Assembly: GCA_947450365.1 (NCBI GenBank)
Contig: CANFVE010000028.1
Span: 1 to 36,078, forward strand
DNA length: 36,078 nt
Origin: Cytophagaceae bacterium
GTDB taxonomy: Bacteria > Bacteroidota > Bacteroidia > Cytophagales > Spirosomataceae
Direction: 5' to 3'
Part shown: one piece after another, positions 8,281-17,956 of the stretch
Numbering within the stretch: the stretch's first letter is position 1
How the letters are laid out: each line of letters opens with the position of its first letter
Position numbers and translations under genes: made by a program
The notes under the pieces: generated by a model
Seen by the model: the letters and a program-made list of their open reading frames with translations, nothing else
What the model was told of the DNA's origin: nothing
Databases searched by the model: none

Positions 8281-9729
8281 TTGAAGTATATACGGATTTG
8301 TTTTTCTCTGTTATTCATCATTTCCTTGGGAGCCCAAGGGCAGGAAAAACGTATTTATATGCCGTCAGATGATCAATCGGCCATTGATTCCTTGGCTCGG
8401 ATCGAACAGGGAATTCCTACCGCTTTGATGATTGACCCTTCCTTGATTCAGCAGCGGCTTAAATCCATTGAAGGGCGAATTCCATTGGTTTATAATGTTC
8501 ACTCACATCAATTTGTGGAATATTTTGCGTTTAAAAAGGCGGCGTTTACCCAGCGCATGTTGGAAAAGCGAGATCTCTATTTTCCCTTATATGAGAAATA
8601 TTTGAAGCTCTATAATTTACCAGATGAACTGAAATACTTGTCTTTGATTGAATCCGGTTTAGAAACCAAGGCTCTTTCGAACAAAGGGGCGGGTGGATTG
8701 TGGCAATTTATGCCTTATACAGCGCGTGGGGATTTTGGTTTGCGCGTGGATTCTTTTGTGGATGAGCGCTTTGATCCTGAACGTGCGACGGAGGCGGCCT
8801 GTAAATATATGCGACAATTGTACCGCATTTTCGGAGATTGGCACATGGTGTTAGCAGCCTATAATACGGGTCCAGGTAATGTAAAACGAGCAATTCGGAA
8901 ATGTGGGGCCAATAATTTTTGGGGCATATACAATTGTTTACCCTCGCAGACAAGGAATTATGTGCCTCAATACATCGCGATTACCTACATGATGAATTTT
9001 CATTGGGATCATCAGATTCAAGCACAGGAATGGGCCCAAAACATGCCTTCGGATACCGTGCATGTGAATGGCTATTTAAATTTGAATGTGTTATCCAATC
9101 TGTCTGGATTTTCGATAGATACGTTTCGTGTGTTAAATCCACATATCTTATCGAATACCATTCCTGCGAGTCACCAGCGCATTATTATGCGGATACCGAG
9201 TCAGAAATATGCATTTTTTAAGGGAAACAGGCATAAGATTTTGGATTCTGCAGCCTATTTTGGTCCTAGGGCGATAGGACAGGATTCCAGTATGTTAGTC
9301 CAACCGGTAGAAGAGTGGGTCAAAAAAAAGCATGTCGTTCGCAAAGGAGAGAATATTTATGAGGTGGCCCGCCGGGTTGATGTCTCCGTTTTTGAATTAA
9401 AACGAATTAATCGCTTACGTTCCAATCGGATTCGGAAAGGAAAGATTCTCTATTATTTTGTCAAAGAATGGGTAATGCCGAAAATAGAGGTGGCAAAATT
9501 GGATTTGTTGACAAATGAAGGAGAAATTCCAACCGCAAAAATGGTGGAAAATACCTCGAAAAAATCAGTCAAGGTTTCCAAGAAAACCCAATATTATAAA
9601 GTTAGGTCCGGTGATACTTTATCAGAAATTGCTGATAAACATCCTGGATTAACTGTAGAAAAAATTAAAAAGTTAAACCGACTGCGTTCCAAGCCTATAC
9701 AACCTGGAATGCGGCTAAGAATTTCATAA
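8281..9729 (+). CDS. Membrane-bound lytic murein transglycosylase with two LysM domains (MltD-like)
   Basis: A 482-residue exported enzyme that cleaves peptidoglycan glycan strands. A signal peptide covers residues 1-20 (IRICFSLLFIISLGAQG). The family-1 lytic transglycosylase domain is at about 110-215 with catalytic Glu124 in LIESGLE, then GAGGLWQFMPYTA (136-148) and AAYNTGPGNVKRA (192-204). Two LysM peptidoglycan-binding domains follow at about 350-394 (HVVRKGENIYEVA) and 437-482 (YYKVRSGDTLSEIA). The start codon is TTG at 8281: no ATG is available before the signal peptide, and the gatA stop is only 4 bp upstream. ruvA starts 1 bp after its stop. It lies two genes before sprA, which may matter because a very large outer-membrane translocon has to be accommodated in the cell wall (inference). 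Confidence 0.9.
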   Translation: MKYIRICFSLLFIISLGAQGQEKRIYMPSDDQSAIDSLARIEQGIPTALMIDPSLIQQRLKSIEGRIPLVYNVHSHQFVEYFAFKKAAFTQRMLEKRDLYFPLYEKYLKLYNLPDELKYLSLIESGLETKALSNKGAGGLWQFMPYTARGDFGLRVDSFVDERFDPERATEAACKYMRQLYRIFGDWHMVLAAYNTGPGNVKRAIRKCGANNFWGIYNCLPSQTRNYVPQYIAITYMMNFHWDHQIQAQEWAQNMPSDTVHVNGYLNLNVLSNLSGFSIDTFRVLNPHILSNTIPASHQRIIMRIPSQKYAFFKGNRHKILDSAAYFGPRAIGQDSSMLVQPVEEWVKKKHVVRKGENIYEVARRVDVSVFELKRINRLRSNRIRKGKILYYFVKEWVMPKIEVAKLDLLTNEGEIPTAKMVENTSKKSVKVSKKTQYYKVRSGDTLSEIADKHPGLTVEKIKKLNRLRSKPIQPGMRLRIS

Positions 9730-9730
9730 G

Positions 9731-10318
9731 ATGATCGCATATTTACAAGGAAAATTGGCTTATAAAGACCGAGCACATGTTATCATCGATGTGCAAGGTG
9801 TAGGCTATGAAGTGAAAATTTCATTGCAGACCTATGATGCACTTTCGGGTGGGGAAGAAAACTGCAAATTGTTTACGCATTTGCAAATAAAAGAGGATGC
9901 CCATACGTTAGTAGGTTTTTATGAAATGGACGAAAAGTTACTCTTTTTGGATCTGATTAGTGTTTCCGGGGTAGGTGTATCGACGGCCTTGGTCATGCTT
10001 TCTTCCTTTTCATCTGGGGAAATTCGGGCGGCGATTATGAATGAAAATATCGCGTTGATTCAGTCGATAAAAGGGATAGGATCGAAAACGGCCCAACGCG
10101 TTATCTTAGAATTAAAGGATAAATGTAAAAAAGATACTTTGTTCGTTGAGGCAGGAAAAGCGTCGCCTGATAAATCTTATGGGGTGAAGCAAGAGGCTTT
10201 GGCCGCATTGGTCACACTAGGAATTCCTCGAGTAGCAGCTGAAAAAAGTTTGGATTCTTTGTTGAAAGCGAACCCAGAGGCGAGTATTGAACAATTGATC
10301 AAATTAGCATTGCGTTAA
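9731..10318 (+). CDS. ruvA: Holliday junction DNA helicase subunit RuvA
   Basis: A 195-residue RuvA, the tetrameric DNA-binding part of the RuvAB branch-migration motor in recombination repair. Three domains are visible: an OB-fold at 1-60 (MIAYLQGKL, VGYEVKIS), paired helix-hairpin-helix motifs at about 70-130 (ISVSGVGVSTALVML and SIKGIGSKTAQRVILELK), and a C-terminal three-helix RuvB-contact domain after a short linker (QEALAALVTLGI to the end). Length is normal. It starts 1 bp after the lytic transglycosylase stop and is followed within 40 bp by sprA. The ruvA-sprA adjacency is, from memory, common in Bacteroidota. All elements are intact. Confidence 0.95.
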   Translation: MIAYLQGKLAYKDRAHVIIDVQGVGYEVKISLQTYDALSGGEENCKLFTHLQIKEDAHTLVGFYEMDEKLLFLDLISVSGVGVSTALVMLSSFSSGEIRAAIMNENIALIQSIKGIGSKTAQRVILELKDKCKKDTLFVEAGKASPDKSYGVKQEALAALVTLGIPRVAAEKSLDSLLKANPEASIEQLIKLALR

Positions 10319-10355
10319 TATTTTTATTTTGCGAACAAATTTGTCTAAAAAGTAT

Positions 10356-13300
10356 ATGGATTATTCTCTAAAATCTCTCATATGGGTGATTTTAGGTCTG
10401 TTTGTATCTTTTTATGGCTTGTCGCAGGATACAACTTCTTTGGCCAAAAGTGGTCGTCGGCCAAGGTATGTTGTCAAACCTTTTTCAGGATTTACTAAAC
10501 CTAGTTTTTCGAAATCACCATTTTCAATTTATACATTGCCCGGTGAAAAAGCAGAATTTTCGTTGCAGGATAATCAACTGATTCGTTCCCAGCAATTAGG
10601 TAATCTCTCTGTTTCGCCGGTACAAGCATTTGATTTTAAGCAATATGGTGTTCAACAAGATAAGTCCTTGCAACAAAGTTATTGGCGAGCGTATTCCAAA
10701 AGTTTAGATGGGGTTAATTCGATCCAGTCGCGAGGTTTATTTCCTAAAATTGAATTACCTCCGGCCATTGATCGGATTTTTGGGGGAAGTGAAATTTCGT
10801 TTAAGCCGAATGGAAGTTTATTGTTGGATATCGGTTACATGGGTCAATTTGTGGATAATCCTGCCATTCCGGTTCAATTGCGTTACATTGGTAATCTCTT
10901 TTTTAATGAACAGGCTCAATTAAATTTTCAGGGAAAAATTGGAGATAAATTGAACTTGAATGCCAATTTTGATACCAAGGCCAGTTTTAATTTTCAAAAT
11001 CAATTGAAATTAAATTGGAAAACCCAAGAAGAAGATATCCTTCAAAATATTGAGGTAGGAAATACCTCTTGGACATTGAATTCTCAATTGATTCCTGGCG
11101 TTCAAAATTTATTTGGTTTAAAGACTTTGCTGCGTTTTGGGAACTTGGATGTGACGGTGGTGGCGGCTCAGCAACGATCCAAGCAAGATTGCATCACCCT
11201 GAAAGGAGGATCTCAGGGTCGTTCATTTGAGATTCGCGCGGATCAATATGATGAAAATAGACACTTTTTTCTATCCACCTATTTCAGAGAAAATTACGAG
11301 CGTTCGCTTCGAAATTTGCCTGTGATTACGAGTGGAATTACCATTACCCGGGTGGAGGTGTATGTGACGAATCGGACGCAAAGCACGGAAACCCTGCGGA
11401 ATTTAGTTGCACTTTCAGATTTAGGGGAATCGAATCCATATAGTCGGTCAAAAGCTGTTTTACAGCCTATAAAACCGAATAATCCGGTCGATAATGCGAA
11501 TAATGGCCTATATGATAAATTGGTAAATGATGCTTTGATTCGTAAATCGGATCAATCATCGTATCAATTAGAATCTGCCTATAGCCTTCAGCGAGGCACG
11601 GATTTTGATGTACTAAAAGGAGCCAAGCGCCTAAATGAACGTGAATTTAAATTTAATTCACAATTGGGATATATTTCATTGGTTGCCCCATTACGAAATG
11701 ATGAAGTTTTGGCCGTAGCGTATGAATATACGTTTAATGGTCGGCGGTTTAAGGTGGGAGAGTTAACAGAAGATTATCAGGCGCGTCAGGATAATGAGGT
11801 GTTGGTATTGAAGATGCTGAAATCGTCTACGGTTCGCAATCATTTGGATCATCCGATGTGGGATTTGATGATGAAGAATGTGTATTCATTGAATACGAAT
11901 TCCTTAGCGAAGCAGAATTTCCAATTGCGCATTGTGTACAAAGATGATGCGACAGGAATTGATAATTCCAATTTGATTGAGGGGGAAAAATTGAAAGATA
12001 TTCCCTTGGTCAAGGTTTTGGGATTAGATAAATTGAATTTTGCGGGGGATGCCCAACCTGATGGAAATTTTGATTTTATCGATGACATCACAGTGGATGC
12101 AAAGAATGGAAAAATCATTTTCCCTGTTTTAGAGCCATTTGGGAAAAGTTTAAAGGCCAAGTTTACGCCTTCAGAAGGGACTTTGGCTGATAAATATGTG
12201 TTTGAAAAATTATATACGACGACACAGACGGACGCGCAGCAACAGGCGAGTAAGAATAAATTTTTCCTCAAAGGTTCCTTTCAATCAGGTGTGGGTGGAG
12301 ATATAGCCTTGCCTTTTGGAGTAGAACCGAAATCGGTAACGGTTTCCGCGGGTGGTCAAATGCTTTCTGCGGGAAGTGATTTTATCGTCGAGGGTCAATC
12401 CGGAAAAGTGAAAATCATTAATGAGGGCGTGTTTAATTCAGGTAGGGAAATCAAGGTTTGTTATGAAAAGCCGGATTTGTTTTCCAATCAAGTGCGGACC
12501 TTATTGGGTACGCGTTTGGATTATAATCTAGGCTCAGATGTCCATTTGGGCGCCACCTTTCAAAATATGAGTGAGACTCCGCCTGCATTTTTTAGGCGTG
12601 TGGCAATCGGGAATGAGCCGGTGGATAATACATTGATTGGTTTTGATGCGAGTTTGTTGAAAAAATCAAATTTCCTAACTCGGGCCCTGGATGCCCTGCC
12701 CATCGTTTCTACGAAAGAAAGTTCGGTGATTGATTTTCAAGGAGAATTTGCCAAATTAATTCCGAATGTAAACGAGCGAGTTCAAGGAAATGCGTTTATT
12801 GATGATTTTGAGGCGGCGCGGGTCGTGTATAATTTAAATTCCCAACCTACGCTTTGGAAACCTGGTGCCACGCCTCGCGCTTTCGTGTTAGATAATCCTC
12901 GCGTATTGGCATCTAATTTTAGGCGTGCAAAAATTTCAGCTTACACCGTGGATGCGAGTATTTATGGCCAAGGAGGTTTCGCTTTGGAAGTTCCAGGATT
13001 AGATGCCGCGGAGGTGAATCAATATGCCTATGAGCGAATCGTCACGCCGAAAGGCCTTTTCCCGAATAAAGATTTTGCGAATAATATCACGAATTTACCA
13101 CTTGGTGTTTTGGATGTTTCTTACTTTCCGTCGGAAAGGGGTTTATACAATTTTAACCTTTCCTTAACGAATCAGGGCCTATTGCCTAATCCAAAGGCCA
13201 ATTTTGGGGCCATTACGCGGGCGATTTCTTCGGATACGGATTTTGACAATGCGAATGTTGAGCAAATCGAATTTTGGTTGATGGATCCATTCGTAGGCGG

Positions 13301-16300
13301 CCCAGGAGGGGTCATTCGAGATGGGGTGTTTAATAAAAATAATACCACAGGCGGGACGCTTAAATTTCATTTAGGAGATATTTCTGAGGATTTTATCCCG
13401 GATGGATTTTCGAATTTCGAGAATGGAATTCCGGTAGGAGATAAAATAACGAATGGAACTACCCAAAATGTAGAAAAAACAGCTTGGGGATTAGCGCCAA
13501 AGCGTCAGTTTGTCATTAACGCCTTTGATAATCAAGGGGGAAGAGCCCAACAGGATTTAGGATTGGATGGGTTGTTAAATACGAGTACGGATGCCAACGG
13601 ATTGAGTGAACAAACTTATTTTAAAGAATATGTGGCCCAGGTTTCAGGAAAAGTTACAGATAGTAAAGCCTTAACGGCGATTAAAAATGACCCGGCAGGT
13701 GATGATTTTGTTCATTATTTGAGCGACAAATTTAATCAAACGAAAAGTGTCGTGGAACGTTATAAGAATTTCATGGGCCTGGAAAATAACTCGCCGACTA
13801 CAGAAAATCCAACCAATACCACGATTACAGAAGCAAATAGCATGATGCCTGATCGGGAAGATTTGAATAATGATAATACGATCAATGAGGTTGAGGCATA
13901 TTATGAATATAAGGTGGATTTAAAGCCTGGGCAATTAGCGGTAGGTCAAGGATTTGTCGTGGATAAAGTGAATGAGGGAGGGGTCGATTGGTATTTGTTC
14001 CGAATTCCGATAAAGGATAAAAAGAATTTTACAACCCAAGGTGAAATCAATAGCTTTAAATCGATTCGTTTTTTCAGGATGTTATTGCAGGATTTTGCGG
14101 ATCCAGTGGTGTTACGTTTTGCTCAATTGCAATTGTCGGGCTATTCCTACCGGAAATTCATCGGTGATTTAGATAAGAAAAGTGGTCAGGATTTTCCGGA
14201 ACCTTATGATGCCAAATTTCGGGTTTCGAGTGTGAACATCGAGGAGAATGGTCCTGCAACCAAAGGAGCCAATGCGATTCCATATGTCGTTCCTCCGGGT
14301 TTTGTTCGGGATCAGGATATTACAACGATCAATAATGCGCGTTTGAATGAACAATCCATGAGCCTCTGTGTTGACGATTTACGACCTGGAGATGCGCGTG
14401 GGGTGTTTAAAAATACGATGTTTGATTTTATCAATTACAAGCGATTGCGCATGTTTGTGTCCTTACAAAGTGCAGAACAGGTATCCGGGAAGGTTTCGGC
14501 CTTTTTGCGTCTGGGGACGGATTTGACTGATAATTATTATGAGGTGGAAAATGTGGGATTGATTCAGACGCAAAAAGGACAGAGTTTAGACACGGAAATT
14601 TGGCCCTTGGATAATGAATTTGATGTGGAATTTGATTTATTGAAACAAGCCAAAATAGAACGTGACAAACAAAATCGATCCCTAAATGAACGATTTACGA
14701 TCCTATTAACTAGTTCCTCAGGCAAGCAATATCGCGTTACGGTTATGGGTCGGCCGGATCAAAGTGCCACGATGACGATGATGATTGGAGTTCGAAACCG
14801 AGATGTGGTGAATCATTCGTTTTGTGTGTGGGTTAATGAGTTACGTGCTTCTGGATTTGATCAAACATCTGGCGAGGCGGCTGTAGGTAAATTGGGAATT
14901 AAGTTAGCTGATTTGGGCCAAGTGACCATGAATGGTAGTTTTAAAAACTATGGTTTTGGTGGGGTTCAATCCAAGATTTCTGAGCGTTCACGTGATAATA
15001 TGTACGAGTTTGCGATGACGGCAAATTTGAATTTGGAGAAGTTTTTGCCGGCGAATTGGAATTTCCGTATACCGTTTTATATTTCGTATGATCGACGGAA
15101 TATTAGTCCTCAATTTGATCCCCTAGATCCTGATATTTTCTTGACGAATTCCCATCGATTAATGGGTTCGGAAGCTGAAAAACAAGCCTATTTGAATTTG
15201 GTTCAGGATAATACCGAGCGAAGAGGATTTAATTTTACGAATGTTCGAAAGATTCGAAGTGCCCTAGCCAAGCATGCTTACGTGTGGGATTTATCTAATT
15301 TTTCATTCTCCTATGCGTATTCTGAGATGATTCGGTCGAGTACCTTGATTCAAAGTTTTGCTCAGTTAAGCCAGCGCGGTAGTATTCTGTATTCTTATTC
15401 AGCCAATTCTATTTTTTGGGAACCATTTGCAAAGGCCGGAATGAATACGCCATGGTTGGGTTTATTAAAGGATTTCAATATTAATTTGATCCCTACATCG
15501 ATCACTGTTCGCGCAGAAATGGATCGTAGTTTTGTGAAGACGCAGTTAAGAAATGGGGAATTAACGACCGCTGGCGTGGCGCCACAGTTTGAGAAGTATT
15601 GGTTTTTTAATCGACAATATGCGTTGAATTGGAATTTGACGAAATCGGTGTTGTTGAACTATAATACGTTGGTCAATTCGATTATCGATGAACCATTTGG
15701 GGATTTGGATACCCAGGCAAAGAAGGATTCGGTTATGCGGAATATTCGGTCCTTGGGAAGAGCGAAGAATTTTGACCAACAAGCCGGATTGATTTGGCGT
15801 TTACCTCTTCAAAAATTGCCTTTAACCGATTGGGTCAATGCGGATTACACGCATCGAATAGGCTATACGTATTTTGCGAATTCATTTGATATTCGGGATT
15901 CCTTGGATTTGCCTTTTGGGAATATTATTAAAAATACACGGGAGAGGGGTTTGAATGGAAAAGTAGACTTTGTGGCCTTGTATAATCGGATTAAGGCTTT
16001 GCGTTGGGCGAATTCAGCAACTCCTCAGGGGAAAAATGTCGCGCGAAATCCAGGCGATGAAGAGGAGATTTTGATTGCGCCAAAATCGGCGCTGAAGTCA
16101 TTGACTCGCTTGTTGCTGACCTTGCGGGGGATTCAAGTGAATTATTCGTTAAATGAATCCACAACGCTTCCAGGTTTTTTACCTAATCCGGGCTTGCTGG
16201 GGATGAATGCAAATTCTGGAGCACCAGGATTTGATTTTATATCGGGGGGACAATCAGATCAGGTTCGTTTTACGGCGGCGCAAAATGGGTGGCTATCAAA

Positions 16301-17456
16301 AAGTATTGTTCAAAACATACCGTTTACGCAGATTAAACAGGAGAAGTTTTCGTATATCACACAGTTGGAGCCCAACAAAGATTTGCGAATTCAGGTCGAA
16401 GGCAATTATAACAAAGGCGATAATTATCAAGAGTTTTTCCGGCCTTCTGTGACCAATGGACCTTTTAAATCGCAAAGCCCATTGCGTTCAGGTAATTATT
16501 CGATGTCCTTTTTATCCTTTATGACCGCATTTAAGGATCCTGCGGTGGTGTTTGAAGAGTTTCGGTCGAATCGCGATGTATTATTAAAACGTCTAAATAA
16601 AACGCAAACCGGGGAGGGAGGATTGTATAATCAAAACTCGCAGGATGTGTTGATTCCATCCTTTTTTGCAGCTTATTCGGGTGTTTCTGCGGCGGATGTG
16701 AAGTATTCACCTTTTTATTCGATTCCTTTGCCTAATTGGAAGGTGGATTATAATGGGATGAATTTGATGCCTTGGATTGGGAAGAAGTTTTCTTCGTTTA
16801 CGATTAATCATATGTATTCGAGTACGTATTCGGTGGGTAATTTTGTGTCTTCGTTGGAGTATGGCCAATTGGAAAATGATTATCTGAATTTGACATTGAA
16901 TAGTTTGTTGTATCCTTTATCGAGTCGTTTTGATGAGAAAACCCATGCATTGATTCCAGTATATGTGATGAGTACGATTTCATTTTCGGAGCGTTTTTCT
17001 CCCTTGATTGGAATTAATGCGATCACGAAAAGTCGGGTTTCTTTGCGGTTGGAATATAACCAGGATCGAAATGTGGGGTTAAATTTATCGAATTCGCAAG
17101 TGGCTGAATTATCGAATAAGGATTTGACCTTTTCGATTGGGTTTACGAAGGCGAATATGTTGATTCCATTTAAGATTAATGGTCGGCGAGTTCGATTACC
17201 GAATGATTTTAGGTTTAATTGTAATTTGACGATTCGGGATACACAGACCCTTCAGCGAAAATTGGATGCAGAAACAGTGGTGACACAAGGATTTTATAAT
17301 TTCCAATTTAGGCCACAAGTTTCGTATGCAGTGAGTGATAAATTGTCGGTGACAGCCTATTTTGACAAAATGTTTAATAATCCATTGGTTTCCAATTCCT
17401 TTTATCGATCCACGGTGGCGGGTGGATTCCAAATTCGCTATAGTTTGACTGAATAA
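10356..17456 (+). CDS. sprA: Type IX secretion system outer-membrane translocon SprA
   Basis: A 2366-residue outer-membrane protein, matching the usual 2300-2400 residues of SprA, the giant beta-barrel that forms the translocon of the type IX secretion system and is needed for gliding. A signal peptide covers residues 1-24 (LIWVILGLFVSFYGLSQ). Long stretches of alternating polar and aromatic residues follow, typical of barrel strands. A SprA-type GNAFIDDFEAA motif lies a little over one third of the way in, and the barrel runs to the C-terminal strand GGFQIRYSLTE. The frame can be extended to a TTG at 10329, but the ATG at 10356 gives a proper signal peptide. It follows ruvA directly and precedes gcvH. 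No frameshift or truncation is visible. Other T9SS parts (PorV, GldKLMN) are not in the window. Confidence 0.95.
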   Translation: MDYSLKSLIWVILGLFVSFYGLSQDTTSLAKSGRRPRYVVKPFSGFTKPSFSKSPFSIYTLPGEKAEFSLQDNQLIRSQQLGNLSVSPVQAFDFKQYGVQQDKSLQQSYWRAYSKSLDGVNSIQSRGLFPKIELPPAIDRIFGGSEISFKPNGSLLLDIGYMGQFVDNPAIPVQLRYIGNLFFNEQAQLNFQGKIGDKLNLNANFDTKASFNFQNQLKLNWKTQEEDILQNIEVGNTSWTLNSQLIPGVQNLFGLKTLLRFGNLDVTVVAAQQRSKQDCITLKGGSQGRSFEIRADQYDENRHFFLSTYFRENYERSLRNLPVITSGITITRVEVYVTNRTQSTETLRNLVALSDLGESNPYSRSKAVLQPIKPNNPVDNANNGLYDKLVNDALIRKSDQSSYQLESAYSLQRGTDFDVLKGAKRLNEREFKFNSQLGYISLVAPLRNDEVLAVAYEYTFNGRRFKVGELTEDYQARQDNEVLVLKMLKSSTVRNHLDHPMWDLMMKNVYSLNTNSLAKQNFQLRIVYKDDATGIDNSNLIEGEKLKDIPLVKVLGLDKLNFAGDAQPDGNFDFIDDITVDAKNGKIIFPVLEPFGKSLKAKFTPSEGTLADKYVFEKLYTTTQTDAQQQASKNKFFLKGSFQSGVGGDIALPFGVEPKSVTVSAGGQMLSAGSDFIVEGQSGKVKIINEGVFNSGREIKVCYEKPDLFSNQVRTLLGTRLDYNLGSDVHLGATFQNMSETPPAFFRRVAIGNEPVDNTLIGFDASLLKKSNFLTRALDALPIVSTKESSVIDFQGEFAKLIPNVNERVQGNAFIDDFEAARVVYNLNSQPTLWKPGATPRAFVLDNPRVLASNFRRAKISAYTVDASIYGQGGFALEVPGLDAAEVNQYAYERIVTPKGLFPNKDFANNITNLPLGVLDVSYFPSERGLYNFNLSLTNQGLLPNPKANFGAITRAISSDTDFDNANVEQIEFWLMDPFVGGPGGVIRDGVFNKNNTTGGTLKFHLGDISEDFIPDGFSNFENGIPVGDKITNGTTQNVEKTAWGLAPKRQFVINAFDNQGGRAQQDLGLDGLLNTSTDANGLSEQTYFKEYVAQVSGKVTDSKALTAIKNDPAGDDFVHYLSDKFNQTKSVVERYKNFMGLENNSPTTENPTNTTITEANSMMPDREDLNNDNTINEVEAYYEYKVDLKPGQLAVGQGFVVDKVNEGGVDWYLFRIPIKDKKNFTTQGEINSFKSIRFFRMLLQDFADPVVLRFAQLQLSGYSYRKFIGDLDKKSGQDFPEPYDAKFRVSSVNIEENGPATKGANAIPYVVPPGFVRDQDITTINNARLNEQSMSLCVDDLRPGDARGVFKNTMFDFINYKRLRMFVSLQSAEQVSGKVSAFLRLGTDLTDNYYEVENVGLIQTQKGQSLDTEIWPLDNEFDVEFDLLKQAKIERDKQNRSLNERFTILLTSSSGKQYRVTVMGRPDQSATMTMMIGVRNRDVVNHSFCVWVNELRASGFDQTSGEAAVGKLGIKLADLGQVTMNGSFKNYGFGGVQSKISERSRDNMYEFAMTANLNLEKFLPANWNFRIPFYISYDRRNISPQFDPLDPDIFLTNSHRLMGSEAEKQAYLNLVQDNTERRGFNFTNVRKIRSALAKHAYVWDLSNFSFSYAYSEMIRSSTLIQSFAQLSQRGSILYSYSANSIFWEPFAKAGMNTPWLGLLKDFNINLIPTSITVRAEMDRSFVKTQLRNGELTTAGVAPQFEKYWFFNRQYALNWNLTKSVLLNYNTLVNSIIDEPFGDLDTQAKKDSVMRNIRSLGRAKNFDQQAGLIWRLPLQKLPLTDWVNADYTHRIGYTYFANSFDIRDSLDLPFGNIIKNTRERGLNGKVDFVALYNRIKALRWANSATPQGKNVARNPGDEEEILIAPKSALKSLTRLLLTLRGIQVNYSLNESTTLPGFLPNPGLLGMNANSGAPGFDFISGGQSDQVRFTAAQNGWLSKSIVQNIPFTQIKQEKFSYITQLEPNKDLRIQVEGNYNKGDNYQEFFRPSVTNGPFKSQSPLRSGNYSMSFLSFMTAFKDPAVVFEEFRSNRDVLLKRLNKTQTGEGGLYNQNSQDVLIPSFFAAYSGVSAADVKYSPFYSIPLPNWKVDYNGMNLMPWIGKKFSSFTINHMYSSTYSVGNFVSSLEYGQLENDYLNLTLNSLLYPLSSRFDEKTHALIPVYVMSTISFSERFSPLIGINAITKSRVSLRLEYNQDRNVGLNLSNSQVAELSNKDLTFSIGFTKANMLIPFKINGRRVRLPNDFRFNCNLTIRDTQTLQRKLDAETVVTQGFYNFQFRPQVSYAVSDKLSVTAYFDKMFNNPLVSNSFYRSTVAGGFQIRYSLTE

Positions 17457-17478
17457 ATCAATTAATTGATGAAAATAG

Positions 17479-17510
17479 TTTGCAATAAATCATGAATTTC
17501 GTGACCTTTG
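17479..17510 (+). promoter_or_regulatory. Predicted promoter of gcvH
   Basis: TTTG (17479-17482), a 20-bp spacer, and GACCTTTG (17503-17510), one mismatch from TANNTTTG. The implied transcription start falls at about 17516, downstream of the ATG at 17512, which supports the gcvH start at 17530. Confidence 0.55.
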
Positions 17511-17529
17511 CATGCAAAAAAGAACTGAT

Positions 17530-17910
17530 ATGAATTTTCCAGCAGAATTAAAATATACACAGGAGCACGAATGGATTAAGGTGGAAGGCGATTTAGCCGT
17601 GGTTGGAATTACGGATTTTGCGCAGAGTGAATTGGGGGATATTGTGTTTGTGGAGGTAGAATCATTAGGAAAAAATATTGCTAAGGATGGTGTTTTTGGA
17701 ACGGTGGAAGCTGTAAAAACGGTATCAGATTTGTTTATTCCGGTGGGAGCAGAGGTAGTAGAATTTAATACGGCTTTGAATAACAGTCCAGAATTGATTA
17801 ATACGGATCCTTATGGAGAAGGTTGGATTGTAAAGCTAAAACTGAATGATGTGGCTGATTTAGGCCAATTGATGGATGTAACAACCTATCAATCATTTGT
17901 CGGACATTGA
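17530..17910 (+). CDS. gcvH: Glycine cleavage system H protein
   Basis: A 126-residue lipoyl carrier protein that shuttles the aminomethyl intermediate between the P, T and L proteins of glycine cleavage. The lipoylation site is Lys63 in [11 protein letters not shown] (57-67). The flanking motifs EHEWIKVEG (12-20), [17 protein letters not shown] (26-42) and NDPYGEGW-type C-terminal element (here [12 protein letters not shown]) are all present. I start at [10 protein letters not shown] (ATG 17530). An upstream ATG at 17512 would add six residues, but a promoter-like box overlaps it. A strong terminator follows within 8 bp of the stop. The other gcv genes are not linked here. Confidence 0.95.
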   Translation: MNFPAELKYTQEHEWIKVEGDLAVVGITDFAQSELGDIVFVEVESLGKNIAKDGVFGTVEAVKTVSDLFIPVGAEVVEFNTALNNSPELINTDPYGEGWIVKLKLNDVADLGQLMDVTTYQSFVGH

Positions 17911-17915
17911 TTTAT

Positions 17916-17942
17916 AAACCCTGTTAATCAGGGTTTTTTTTT
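17916..17942 (+). terminator. Rho-independent terminator after gcvH
   Basis: AAACCCTG (17916-17923) pairs with CAGGGTTT (17929-17936) around TTAAT, followed by a run of nine T. It lies only 14 bp before the next start codon on the same strand, so it may act as an attenuator for the following operon. Confidence 0.88.
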
Positions 17943-17956
17943 AGGATAGAAAAAGC

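Noticed and set aside
10329..10355. TTG start for SprA
   Set aside because: ATG 10356 gives a clean signal peptide; the nine extra residues before it do not.
11849..12271. 140-codon open frame antisense to sprA
   Set aside because: It is the mirror of strongly coding SprA sequence; no family resemblance, leader or start context supports it.
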